NCBI GenBank assembly: GCA_963714795.1
Contig: CAVQPS010000013.1
Location: forward strand, 1-56,532
DNA from: DATIXJ01 sp963714795
Lineage (GTDB): Bacteria; Bacteroidota; Ignavibacteria; UBA10030; SZUA-254
Reading direction: 5' to 3'
DNA: 56,532 nucleotides
Below, piece by piece: positions 37,861 to 45,874 of this stretch; within the stretch, counting starts at the first letter, position 1; each line of letters starts with the position of its first letter. Made by a program: the position numbers and the translations under genes. Under the pieces are notes generated by a model. That model worked only from the letters and a program-made list of their open reading frames with translations. It was not told where the DNA came from and did no database searches.

Positions 37861-38208
37861 TCAATTTGTGCCAACTGGGGTACTCAAAAACTTCATTTTC
37901 TTTTGCTCCAACTGCTCTTCCGGAGAATGTATAATTATTTCGAAGCTTGTGAATTCCTCATCCGGTTTTACATCAACCGGAATAAGCCTTGCGTATAGTT
38001 TGTAAAAATCGGTTTGATTGTCTATAGCCCATTTCGTAAGACCTTCCGCTCCTCCTAATTCGTCAAATGCTTCCTCAAATGCTTTCTTTGCAGACACGGT
38101 AAATTTATTTTTCGTTCCTCTTTTACGACCTCCAAATTTCGGATGACAGTTCTTAAATCCTCTGTTTTCTGTACTAAGTTTGCCTTGTTTAGTATAATCT
38201 TCATTCAT
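37861..38208 (-). CDS. Small phage-type protein, possibly DNA-binding
   Basis: 115 aa. The N-terminus carries a basic GGRKRGTKNKFT motif of the kind found at the start of many phage packaging or DNA-binding proteins. The middle has FEEAFDELGGAEGLTKWA and TDFYKLYARLIPVDV, a pattern common in small phage proteins of unknown or terminase-small-subunit-like role. It is the last gene of the element, 163 bases after the helicase. If it is a terminase small subunit, it would fit a satellite that redirects helper-phage packaging. That is a guess from context. Confidence 0.5.
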   Translation of the reverse strand: MNEDYTKQGKLSTENRGFKNCHPKFGGRKRGTKNKFTVSAKKAFEEAFDELGGAEGLTKWAIDNQTDFYKLYARLIPVDVKPDEEFTSFEIIIHSPEEQLEQKKMKFLSTPVGTN

Positions 38209-38371
38209 TTTTCAAATGTCCTTTTTAAGTATTTTGCAATCATATATTTGTGAATTTTAGAGTTTGTGTTGTTGATTGAGTTACTATAGTTACTTTAGTT
38301 ACCGATTTTCCAGAAAGTATTTACGCGAGAGTATATATTTGTATTTTATGGAAAATGAGTAACGAGAGTAA

Positions 38372-40075
38372 CTAAATGTAACTCTCTGCCAGCCCAATTC
38401 CCCTCCACTCAACATTATTACCAGTTCCCCTCTCGGAGTGCATTCCTCGTTCCTTCAGTGAATTATCAAATTCCCTTCTCTTTACCGGAGTCTCACCATT
38501 ATCATTACACCAACATTGATACGAGTTGAACACCTCCTTTGCCTTAACGGATTTTGTATGGTCAACAATGCACTTCTCTTCCATAAATTCACCTAACACA
38601 TCCATTTCATTCCGATAGTTCTCGGTTGCTCTACTTACCTCTGCTGGTTTTTGCAAGCCGGCACGTTTATATTCTCGAAATCCCTCCAAAGCCCAATTAA
38701 GAATGCCTGATAATTCTCCCCTGAACTTGTCAAGGAATTCTCCCATTGGAACTCTTTCACTTTCTGGAATAGTAACATTGAAAGGAATGAGTACAATACG
38801 TCTCCAAATGCCTTCATCTGTTCCGTTGATGACAGGCTTATGGTTTCCGTACATCCAGAGCTTATGTGTGGGAGTAAATTCAAAGTAATCGCCATACATG
38901 TACCTTGCCACAATCGTATCACCTCCGGTTAAGTCCTTGACCTTTGCTTCATTCATTCTTCTTCCTTGTTGAATTTCTGAAGCAACAACAAACCTTGCTC
39001 CCTGCAACCTTGCAAGGTCACTTGGGATGGTCTCGTTTCTCTTCAGCATCAACATTTCGGAAGGTGCTTTCTGTGCATAGTCACCCATCAACATTTTTGT
39101 CAACTCACAGAACACACTCTTTCCATTCATACCTGATCCATAACAGAAAAAAAGACATTGCTCTGATGTGTCACCGCTGAGGGAATAGCCAACACATCGT
39201 TGAACAAATCTGATTAGGTCTGAATTGCCATTGAAAATCTTGAGAAGGAAATCATTCCAGTGGGTTGCTTCTGCTGCTGGTTTGTAGGTAACATCAATAT
39301 ATTTTGTAATCAGGTCTTCCGGCATATGAGGAAATAAGACATCAAGGTTGAGGTCAAAAGTTCCGTTTTCCAGATTCAAAACAAACTGATTCTTGTCCAA
39401 GTCTGAAGCGTTAATTGCAACACTCCTATCAGTACGAACGAGTTTGAGCATACTGGAAATATGTTGATGACTTTCCGATTGAAGTGCGAACTTGACAAGT
39501 GCTTTTCTCTGGTTCTCATCTTGACAATTCTCTGCCTCGCCGTATATCCCACGTATTGTTTCTTTTGCACGCTCAAAGACCTCTCCTTTCTCATCCTGTT
39601 TCCAATACTTGCCGTTCCAAATTAGCCAACGTTCCCATTTACTAACGTACCGGAGTTTAGAAGAATGGAGTTGAACAAATCGCTCGGCGTTCCCAACCTC
39701 TGAAAGACTGAGTGTTTGATTCTGTGCCGTGTCTGAAAGTACCGGAGATTCTTCTACGTTCATCCGGCTTACCGAAATATCCGATGAATGTCTGAGCAGT
39801 GCTTTCGCTTTAGGTTTTAGATTTCCATTGAGCGGCTTTTGCCCATACAGTACGTCATCAAGAAGGGGTTGCAGGTCTGAATTCAACTTGAGGATTTCCG
39901 TTATCTGTACGGGTTTCCTCTTGTCAATAAATTCATCCTTAATTAACTGATAGATAATTTGGTAATCATGCGATTCAAATGCAGTAACATTAAATTCTTC
40001 CGGCAATTCTTGGTAAGCATTTTCACACATTATCAAGGTTGCAAGAACCTCGCACTCTCGTTCAATCCTACTCAT
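38372..40075 (-). CDS. D5/P4-type SF3 helicase with N-terminal DnaB-N-like domain
   Basis: 567 aa replication protein. Residues about 1-75 (RECEVLATLIMCENAYQELP, HDYQIIYQLI) resemble the N-terminal domain of DnaB helicase. Residues about 130-290 are the D5-N region (FVQLHSSKLRYVSKWERWLI). The SF3 ATPase follows with Walker A GSGMNGKSVF near residue 315 and sensor/arginine region HKLWMYGNHKPVINGTDEGIWRR. The C-terminus matches the P4-family primase end. No zinc or AEP/TOPRIM primase module is visible, so it is a helicase-loader-like protein that probably recruits host primase through the DnaB-N-like part. Confidence 0.85.
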   Translation of the reverse strand: MSRIERECEVLATLIMCENAYQELPEEFNVTAFESHDYQIIYQLIKDEFIDKRKPVQITEILKLNSDLQPLLDDVLYGQKPLNGNLKPKAKALLRHSSDISVSRMNVEESPVLSDTAQNQTLSLSEVGNAERFVQLHSSKLRYVSKWERWLIWNGKYWKQDEKGEVFERAKETIRGIYGEAENCQDENQRKALVKFALQSESHQHISSMLKLVRTDRSVAINASDLDKNQFVLNLENGTFDLNLDVLFPHMPEDLITKYIDVTYKPAAEATHWNDFLLKIFNGNSDLIRFVQRCVGYSLSGDTSEQCLFFCYGSGMNGKSVFCELTKMLMGDYAQKAPSEMLMLKRNETIPSDLARLQGARFVVASEIQQGRRMNEAKVKDLTGGDTIVARYMYGDYFEFTPTHKLWMYGNHKPVINGTDEGIWRRIVLIPFNVTIPESERVPMGEFLDKFRGELSGILNWALEGFREYKRAGLQKPAEVSRATENYRNEMDVLGEFMEEKCIVDHTKSVKAKEVFNSYQCWCNDNGETPVKRREFDNSLKERGMHSERGTGNNVEWRGIGLAESYI

Positions 40076-40147
40076 AACTGCTCCTTTGACTTAGAGCGGG
40101 CTGGCACTGTACTGGTCAAATTCTAAGCATCAAGCACAGCGCACATT

Positions 40148-40618
40148 TCAGGTATCAACTGATGCCATTGAGGACACCGCCCTTGCTAATCTAAATTCCC
40201 GCTTTGTAAACTTTCGCAATTGTTCAATGGGAATTATCTTGAAAATTGCATTCTCTATACTCTTTACCAAACCCATTTCAATGACACACCGGCGCAAAGT
40301 GTTCGTTTCAAACTCATAACATATTACTTGCCCGTCGTAATCAACACATTGAAGCCAAAGGGTTGCCTTTGTTGAAATTACTCCGCTTGCCTCATCTAAA
40401 CTCGGATTCCAATATTCGATTGCAAAATTTCCAGTACGGGCAGCAGAGTTGTCACACTTTACCTCGACGCTATATTTTCTTGACTGGGAACAAAAGTCAT
40501 AATCACTAAATCTGCCAATAGACATGAATACGGGTTCATGCCATTCTCGCGAATATTTTTCCGCCAATGTCATTTCAAACATTTTCGCTTCGTGATATTT
40601 TGGAGATGGCTCGTTCAT
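40148..40618 (-). CDS. PD-(D/E)XK nuclease-like phage protein
   Basis: 156 aa. The segment SDYDFCSQSRKYSVEVKCD has the spacing of a PD-(D/E)XK active site: Asp in SDYDF, then Glu-x-Lys in VEVK. It is followed by GNFAIEYW and STKATLWL, a pattern seen in small phage and plasmid endonucleases or resolvases. It lies 72 bases upstream of the helicase. An intrinsic terminator sits only about 10 bases before its start codon, and no clear Shine-Dalgarno is visible, so its expression may be attenuated or the true start may be internal (Met13). Confidence 0.6.
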   Translation of the reverse strand: MNEPSPKYHEAKMFEMTLAEKYSREWHEPVFMSIGRFSDYDFCSQSRKYSVEVKCDNSAARTGNFAIEYWNPSLDEASGVISTKATLWLQCVDYDGQVICYEFETNTLRRCVIEMGLVKSIENAIFKIIPIEQLRKFTKREFRLARAVSSMASVDT

Positions 40619-40628
40619 CGTAAAAACA

Positions 40629-40672
40629 AAAAAGCTTCACCGATGCCGCTGCTATGCCAGCACCAGTGAAGC
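40629..40672 (-). terminator. Intrinsic terminator upstream of the nuclease-like gene
   Basis: GTGAAGC (40666-40672) pairs with GCTTCAC (40634-40640). The stem is followed on the minus strand by TTTTTTGTTTTT. It stops transcripts coming from 40969-41616 or from the gap, directly before the nuclease gene. Confidence 0.75.
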
Positions 40673-40968
40673 CAAATCTTTTTGAGCAGTAACTTCTGCG
40701 ATGTTTCTAAAACAGAAGCTACATCATAATATAATAATTCCGAGAGGATAAACAAGGAATTGAACCTTCGCAAATCCTTTACAGATAATAACTTAAAACT
40801 TAAAACAATTGATATTTTATTGCATCCGTCAAAATACATATTGCCAAGTAGTTCCACTTCTGTGCCATTCCGAAAAACACAAAAGCCCTTGTCATGCTTT
40901 AGGTTAGCACAACAAAGGCTTTTGCATTTACAGGAGATTGCGGAAAATCGTTTCCGCAAAATATTCTT
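40673..40968. other. Structured non-coding gap within the element
   Basis: No credible gene. It holds a perfect 9-bp palindrome TTGCGGAAA/TTTCCGCAA with a 4-base loop (40938-40959), directly after the 40969 gene, and a bidirectional terminator-like stem AAAAGCC...TTGT/ACAA...GGCTTTT (40881-40923). There is also a short hairpin AAGG-AATTGAA-CCTT near 40755-40770 that mimics a tRNA T arm. With the terminator at 40629 this is four hairpins in 340 bases, which could be a replication origin or a regulatory RNA. Confidence 0.45.
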
Positions 40969-41616
40969 TTAGATGATTCTATTTACACTTAGTAAATCCT
41001 TCACATATTTGTCGTCAAGCTTCCTACCATTAATTCCGTGCGGAAATTCCTTTTTTGCTTTACGACTCACATCTCTTAGATTAAATTTACCTTTTTTCTT
41101 TCCTGATTGAAAACGAATGCAACCGGACAGAACTTTTTTGAGTTTATCTTTTTCCCATTCGGATAGTCTGAAATCCGTGTGAGTTTTTATTCCGCGACTT
41201 TTTGAAAGATTCTTAAAGTACTTCGACATTTCACTCAACTTCAGACTATCGTTATGTTTTGAGAATAATGCCTCGACTACGGGGAGAACATCGCTAATTG
41301 CTTTTATACGATTTTGTCTATATGCTTCATCAATTTGCTTAAACACAGCTCTCTCTCCTCGGTTATAACAATTATAACACAAAATCCAGAAAGCACCAAT
41401 CTCAATTGAAATTGTATCGCCTATGCCCTTTACTCTTTGTCGAGTTACTGAAATTGGAGTAGGGGGAACGGAATCTATGATTTCGATTTCACCACGTATT
41501 ACCTTTCCCAGATAGTTGCCAAATTCTCTGAAGAATTTCAATGATAAATCAGGGGAGTCCACCTCAAAGTTAGCAGGAGTTGGTATATCATCATTAACCA
41601 TTATCTTCTTCTCCAT
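40969..41616 (-). CDS. Element-encoded protein of unknown function
   Basis: 215 aa, soluble, with no motif I recognise. The N-terminal half includes a hydrophobic patch with cysteines (IGAFWILCYNCYNRGERA). The C-terminal third is very basic (FQSGKKKGKFNLRDVSRKAKKE), suggesting nucleic-acid binding. It lies upstream of the structured gap and downstream of the zinc-ribbon gene. Confidence 0.6.
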   Translation of the reverse strand: MEKKIMVNDDIPTPANFEVDSPDLSLKFFREFGNYLGKVIRGEIEIIDSVPPTPISVTRQRVKGIGDTISIEIGAFWILCYNCYNRGERAVFKQIDEAYRQNRIKAISDVLPVVEALFSKHNDSLKLSEMSKYFKNLSKSRGIKTHTDFRLSEWEKDKLKKVLSGCIRFQSGKKKGKFNLRDVSRKAKKEFPHGINGRKLDDKYVKDLLSVNRII

Positions 41617-41658
41617 TAAATCTATTCTTGGAAAAAACTAACATCCCTGCCAATAAAT

Positions 41659-42031
41659 TTATTTGAGCAATTTGGCAAATGTCTCCAGCACATAAATAAT
41701 AATTGGGATAACTATAATCCAAGTTACTATGATAGCACACGCCTTAATTGTTTTCAGTGTGCTTAGAATCTGAACATCCATGGGTTCAACATGAACCGTT
41801 TTTGTTATAGCTGAAGCGGGCATGTGTTCATCAAAATTATATTGTTTTGATTTGTTCATATCCATAAATTTTTCAAGTGTTGGAGTCCATGAACATTGTG
41901 GACAAGTGTATTGTGGCGTACCCAATTCATAACCACATGCCTTACATCTGCGTAGATTCTTTCCATGAACATTTCGGGCATTCAGAAAAATCAAAAACAG
42001 CACTTTCATAACTACAATTAGGACATTTCAT
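41659..42031 (-). CDS. Zinc-ribbon membrane protein, one apparent frameshift
   Basis: About 123 aa. From ATG 42031 the first zinc ribbon reads MKCPNCSYESAV-FDFSECPKCSW. An extra base near 41950 would end it at once; removing it joins RCKACGYELGTPQYTCPQCSW, a second four-Cys ribbon. The remainder is a charged linker and one C-terminal membrane helix (CAIIVTWIIVIPIIIYVLETF). Without the correction only the second half (41659-42009) is seen. Double zinc-ribbon plus membrane anchor; role unknown, cargo of the element. Confidence 0.65.
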
Positions 42032-42072
42032 ATATTAAATCCCTTCACAAATTATTATTAGAATTGGGAAAT

Positions 42073-42714
42073 TCATCGCGCCAAAACAATTTCGTATGGA
42101 CAGTAATTTGAGGTTACAACCCTTCCGCTCGATGCGTCGAAAACGATACAGAATATTCTTTTAATATAATAGTTGGTTCTGACTGTATCCGTTCTAACTA
42201 TTCCCATTGTACTATCTATGGAAATCTTTATTTCGAGTTTGGTATTGGGTCTTTTGGCAACAACCAACCAGTCATAATCTTCTAATGTTACCTTCTTCCC
42301 GTTGCTATAATAATTTCTTACTTTTATCGGAACTTTGCCGGATATTTCTTTCTTCTTCAGCATGAAGCATTTTACTGTATCAGTCATATCGCTATAAGCC
42401 CATGTAACATACATCAGTTGTCCAGTTGTTTCGATGGTTGGAGTAACCCAATATTGAGTTAGGGAATCCTTCAGTGTTGTGTCCGGAAGGACAACATCCT
42501 TAAGTTCTTCAGCAGTCCAATCTTTTGGCTCTCTCAATTTAATCTGATTAACGCCTCGTGTGAGACTTGATGGTTTGCCAAAAATCTTCTCAACCTCATC
42601 GTAAGTCATCCCAACTGTAACTTGTTTTGGTTTTTCAGCAGTTGGTTTTGGGGCATCACAAGAGACAACCCAAAAAGTGACAAGTGTAAGAGAAAATAAA
42701 AATCGAAATTTCAT
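42073..42714 (-). CDS. Lipoprotein with BamE/SmpA-like segment
   Basis: 213 aa from ATG 42714 (an ATG at 42726 is also possible). Lipoprotein signal MKFRFLFSLTLVTFWVVSC with Cys at the cleavage site. The segment VTVGMTYDEVEKIFGKPSSL matches the small SmpA/OmlA/BamE motif (G-M-x-x-x-x-V-x-x-x-x-G-x-P). The rest is beta-rich and unrecognised. Probably periplasmic or outer-membrane cargo of the element. Confidence 0.65.
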   Translation of the reverse strand: MKFRFLFSLTLVTFWVVSCDAPKPTAEKPKQVTVGMTYDEVEKIFGKPSSLTRGVNQIKLREPKDWTAEELKDVVLPDTTLKDSLTQYWVTPTIETTGQLMYVTWAYSDMTDTVKCFMLKKKEISGKVPIKVRNYYSNGKKVTLEDYDWLVVAKRPNTKLEIKISIDSTMGIVRTDTVRTNYYIKRIFCIVFDASSGRVVTSNYCPYEIVLAR

Positions 42715-42768
42715 GGAAAAAATCATAGCATTTCTGTCAAGGATAAATATCCAGAAAATGTCAAATCC

Positions 42769-43496
42769 TCAATGACTTGGTTTTAAAGTGATGTGCATAT
42801 CTTCACCATTTCTGTGAACCTTTAAAATAGTCGTGGTATTCATGTCTATATCACTAATGTTAAAAAATGTTGAACCATTAAATTCCTCAATTTTATCTCC
42901 CATCCTTAATCCATCTTTATAACCAGAACTTGACTTGTCTATATCTGTTATCACTCCGTGTCCATCACATTTGATTCCAAGTATATCTGCATTACTTCGC
43001 GTGCCACTACCAGTACCATAAATGCCTACATAGGATGCTCTTGTTAAATTAAATTGTTTTTCCGTTCCATCTTGCATCACTGTTATTTTTACGTCTGTAC
43101 CCCTTATTCCGAAAAGAAGTAATCTTGCATCTTCAGCGTTATTTACATATTGTCCATTGACATTTTTTAATATTGCTCCAGCCACAATTCCAGCCACTTG
43201 CGCGGGTGAATTATCTGCTACCCTAATTATTCGAACACCTGAGTCATTTTTACTTGATGAGAATTCTACTCCGATAGTCCCCGCTCTTTCAATTTCAAGG
43301 TTTAACCCTCACTTTCCGATGCCTTGAATACAATCATTTGTAGCATTTCCGATGCTGTTGCCATTCCTGCAACACCCTGACCCGTTGAACTACAAAAGGC
43401 AGTACTACCACTCGAATTGATGAAGTATTGGGAATAGGTAGCACAGCCCGTTATGGAAATAGCGATAACGAAAATTAATACAAATTGATATTTCAT
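42769..43496 (-). CDS. PDZ-domain lipoprotein, interrupted by a frame change
   Basis: From ATG 43496 (GGAGG five bases upstream), MKYQFVLIFVIAISITGC is a lipoprotein signal. The frame stops at 43302 just after FKASESEG. In another frame, directly after it, LEIERAGTIGVEFSSS, VRIIRVADNSPAQVAGI and AGAILKNVNGQYV form the first PDZ-like domain, and GHGVITDIDKSSSGYKDGL a second. The second part has no proper start of its own, so this is one gene of about 240 aa with a +2 (or -1) shift around GGGTTAA at 43303-43310. Probably a lipid-anchored PDZ protein of unknown partner. Confidence 0.6.
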
Positions 43497-43552
43497 TGCA
43501 CCCTCCATGTTAGAGAAGATAATTTATTTTTGAATGTAGTAATTTCTAATCT

Positions 43553-44525
43553 CTAATTCAATTGAACCGAAATCTTATTTACTGTGGCGTGTAACCCCTC
43601 CGGCTGTAAATGAGAATATACTTGAGTAACGGCAATATTGCTATGCCCTAAGAGTTTCTGCACTTCGTAGAGGGAAACACCATCCTGCACTAAGCCAACT
43701 TGCAAAAGTGTGCCGGAGACTGTGGAAATGGAGTTTATCATTCAAAGAAGCTCTACGAATGTAACCCTGAAATCTTTTCGATACGTTGTCTGGAGAAAGA
43801 TATTTCCCCGAGAACGTAGTACCAACTCTGAACTCGTCTATCCTTCATCTCACAAAGAAGGGCATGTAACTGGTCATTCATTGGTATGGAACGGTTCTTT
43901 CTCGTTTTCGTTGTGAATGTCTCTGAATTTCTTACATGGATGACCCTTGAAACCAAATCAACATCACACCATTGAAGATTGAGCAATTCACCCAACCTCA
44001 TGCCGGTATACAACGCCACAAAACAAACATTCTGAATGAATGTCATCAATTGCATCAGAAGTTTCCATCGACCTTGCGAGGTAAAGAGGTTGGAGTCCCT
44101 GCTTGGTCGCCACTTACGAAATAGATCTTGATATAATCCACCGTCGCCGTCCGAATGCGCTGCAAGATGAATATAGTATTCCGAGCAGTCCATCACTGCC
44201 TCCTCTCTCTGGGCAAGGAAGCCTCTATCGCGAACTCCTATCTTATCAGCTTTGGTCACCCACCACCCTGATAAACCCTTAAACGCACTGGCACCGAATG
44301 CCGTGTCTTGGGGTATGTATGCTCTTGAATATGTTGATAGCCAAAAAGAAATCAGAAAGCGATTTGAGGATTAGATGAGATTTGAGCTTCGTTCCCCCTC
44401 TTTGAACTCTCTTAGAAATTTTATCGCATACGGCTTGAGTGTGCTTCCGGTTGAGATTTTTTGCCGTTGACCTGCCTCATCAATGAACCAGAGAAGACCC
44501 CGTTGGAACGTTTGGAGAGAAACAT
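43553..44525 (-). pseudogene. Tyrosine recombinase/integrase, multiply frameshifted
   Basis: The probable start is ATG 44525 (MFLSKRSNGVF), continuing after a 2-base insertion as WFIDEAGQRQKISTG. Catalytic landmarks of a phage-type tyrosine integrase survive in different frames: the first Arg in ALYTGMRLGELLNLQW, HFHSLRHTFASWL (His-x-x-Arg), LGHSNIAVTQ and the nucleophile in VYSHLQPEG. At least six frame changes of both signs separate these pieces, so unlike other frameshifted genes here it looks decayed. It lies next to the tRNA-Thr att site, the usual position for the integrase that inserted the element. Confidence 0.85.
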
Positions 44526-44554
44526 AACAACCCCCTTCATTTCGGAGGCACGGA

Positions 44555-44575
44555 GTAACCAATTTTGTAACCACT
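44555..44575 (+). repeat. Two 12-bp-spaced arm-like repeats, right end of the element
   Basis: GTAACCAAT at 44555 and GTAACCACT at 44567, same orientation and same 12-base spacing as the three copies at 37655. They lie between the integrase start and the right att repeat. Confidence 0.55.
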
Positions 44576-44602
44576 TGAAGTGAAAATATTAGAAAGGCTT
44601 AC

Positions 44603-44677
44603 AGAATGGAGCTGAAGGTCGGATTTGAACCGACGACCTGCGGTTTACGAAACCGCTGCTCTACCAGCTGAGCTACT
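44603..44677. repeat. attR: 75-bp direct repeat, right copy
   Basis: Identical to 37480-37554. Here it continues into the genuine 5' acceptor strand of the tRNA. Confidence 0.93.
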
Positions 44678-44682
44678 TCAGC
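44607..44682 (-). tRNA. tRNA-Thr(CGT)
   Basis: 76 bases including an encoded CCA. The acceptor GCTGAAG pairs fully with CTTCAGC. The D arm has AGCTCAGCTGGTAGAGC, the anticodon arm GGTTTCGTAAACC has anticodon CGT, and the T arm has GGTTCAAATCC. It ends 6 bases downstream of the ferredoxin stop, so it may be processed from that transcript. It reads ACG codons. Confidence 0.95.
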
Positions 44683-44688
44683 AATTTT

Positions 44689-45099
44689 TTAAGGAACGCT
44701 CGGCCTGTCGCCGTGAAAAGCAGTCGGGAAGATTTCACCGGTATCGATAGTTGAATTCTTCATCCACTCTTTTGCCGGCATCACCGTGCGTAATGTCCAA
44801 TCCCGTGCAACATCCAGGGCCTGATCACTGCTGATCATTTCTATCGTTTCCCACGGACAATATTTCACGCACAGTTTGCAACCGATGCAGGCATCGAGAT
44901 CGATTTCCACGAGCTTTTTATACACATCGTAATCCGGTCCGGCAACGACATACATGCAATCGACCGGGCAGACTTCCAGGCACACTTCACATCCGGTACA
45001 TCCCGATTGATCGATGACTGCAAGTTCTCTGGGGCGCTTTTTTCTCGCCGGTGCCGCCGGCTTTACCGCAGCTTGTGCAATTGGTTGCGTTTCTGCCAT
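44689..45099 (-). CDS. Ferredoxin with two [4Fe-4S] motifs
   Basis: 136 aa. Two clusters are predicted from CTGCEVCLEVCPVDC and CIGCKLCVKYCPWE. The N-terminal 25 residues are an Ala/Pro/Lys-rich extension, and the C-terminus of about 50 residues is longer than in classic 2[4Fe-4S] ferredoxins. A soluble electron carrier, possibly for 2-oxoacid:ferredoxin oxidoreductases or a photosynthesis-like reductive pathway as in related phyla. Partner unknown. Confidence 0.9.
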   Translation of the reverse strand: MAETQPIAQAAVKPAAPARKKRPRELAVIDQSGCTGCEVCLEVCPVDCMYVVAGPDYDVYKKLVEIDLDACIGCKLCVKYCPWETIEMISSDQALDVARDWTLRTVMPAKEWMKNSTIDTGEIFPTAFHGDRPSVP

Positions 45100-45213
45100 G
45101 TATTCTTCCTTAGAACAATCTTTTGATGGTTTATAATAGGAAATTTTGGGAAGATATTCAAGTGAGAATTTTGTTTAGGCGGCGTCTCAATTTCAGACCT
45201 CACCTATAGGACT

Positions 45214-45354
45214 TGTCCAATAAGTTCTTAAACTGTCTTTGCGAGAAGCGGAGCGACGAAGTCACGAAGTGACCCCTTTGGGGCAATCTCACAATTCGAT
45301 TATGAAAATGCACTTTCAGATTGCTTCGCTCCGCTCGCAATGACTTTTTGGACA
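45214..45354. repeat. MITE-like element with terminal inverted repeats
   Basis: 141 bases between TGTCCAA (45214) and TTGGACA (45354). The arms also match further in: TTTGCGAG..GCGGAGCGA on the left against TCGCTCCGCTCGCAATGA on the right, and CAATCT against AGATTG around an AT-rich centre. This is a foldable, non-coding repeat of the kind found in many copies in related genomes. It fills most of the 286-base gap between the ferredoxin and YbaK genes. Confidence 0.6.
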
Positions 45355-45385
45355 GCCTCGTTGTGGCTACCTTCCAAGAAAAAAA

Positions 45386-45874
45386 TCAAATCGTTATCGC
45401 GACTTCCACCTCTGTCACCGGAAAAGCAGTACGCAAATCGTCCGGCTTGATTTCGACGAGAAATCCTCGCTTGCCGCCGTTGATATAAATTTTGTCGAGC
45501 GCAAAAATCGATTTCTCGACAAACACAGGAATCGGAGTTCGCGTGCCGAACGGGCTCGTCCCTCCGAATTGATATCCGGTAAATCGTTGTGCCGTTGCAG
45601 CTTCGCAGAGTTGAACACTTTTCACATTCATGAAGCGGGCAAGATTTTTTGCCGATACTTCCCGGTCACCGTGCATCAATACAATCAGCGGTTTCCGTTC
45701 ATCGGTTTGCATCACCAATGTTTTGACGATGCTATGTTCCGGAACATTCAGTTCTTTTGCAGAATGTGCCGTTCCGCCATGTTCTTCGTATCGATATAGA
45801 CGTGGAACAAAGGAAATCTTCTTTTCGATCAGCATGCGCACACCGGGCGTCATCGGAATTTCCTGTTTCGACAT
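45386..45874 (-). CDS. ybaK: YbaK/EbsC-type aminoacyl-tRNA deacylase
   Basis: 162 aa. It hydrolyses mischarged tRNA, in E. coli mainly Cys-tRNA(Pro). The family features are TAHSAKELNV, IVKTLVMQ with the catalytic Lys, and YQFGGTSPFGTRTPIPVFVE. It overlaps the ATL gene by one base at 45874, so the two are coupled. Confidence 0.92.
   Translation of the reverse strand: MSKQEIPMTPGVRMLIEKKISFVPRLYRYEEHGGTAHSAKELNVPEHSIVKTLVMQTDERKPLIVLMHGDREVSAKNLARFMNVKSVQLCEAATAQRFTGYQFGGTSPFGTRTPIPVFVEKSIFALDKIYINGGKRGFLVEIKPDDLRTAFPVTEVEVAITI

Larger units (their letters stand above)
37480..44677. mobile_element. Integrated element of about 7.1 kb in tRNA-Thr(CGT)
   Basis: Bounded by a perfect 75-bp direct repeat (37480-37554 and 44603-44677) that covers almost all of a tRNA-Thr gene. 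The intact tRNA is on the right, next to a decayed tyrosine integrase, and a displaced tRNA-like copy is on the left. All genes inside run on the minus strand and are more AT-rich than the flanks: a phage-type small protein, a DnaB-N/D5 helicase, a nuclease-like protein, an unknown, a zinc-ribbon membrane protein and two lipoproteins. The gene set and size resemble phage satellites or small integrative plasmids rather than a full prophage; no capsid or tail genes. Confidence 0.85.

Noticed and set aside
37702..37998. 98-codon plus-strand frame at the left end of the element
   Set aside because: It overlaps a terminator stem and the antisense of the 37861 gene, and its sequence shows no protein-like features.
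40745..40790. T-arm-like hairpin (AAGG TTCAATT CCTT) suggesting a tRNA on the minus strand
   Set aside because: No matching 5' acceptor strand, D arm or anticodon arm could be found within tRNA distance.
40615..40959. 114-codon minus-strand open frame
   Set aside because: It runs through three hairpins including an intrinsic terminator, has no recognisable protein features and no good ribosome-binding site.
42769..43197. Independent small PDZ protein starting at a GTG at 43197
   Set aside because: In-frame homology continues upstream of that codon to the end of the lipoprotein signal frame, so it is the second part of one gene.
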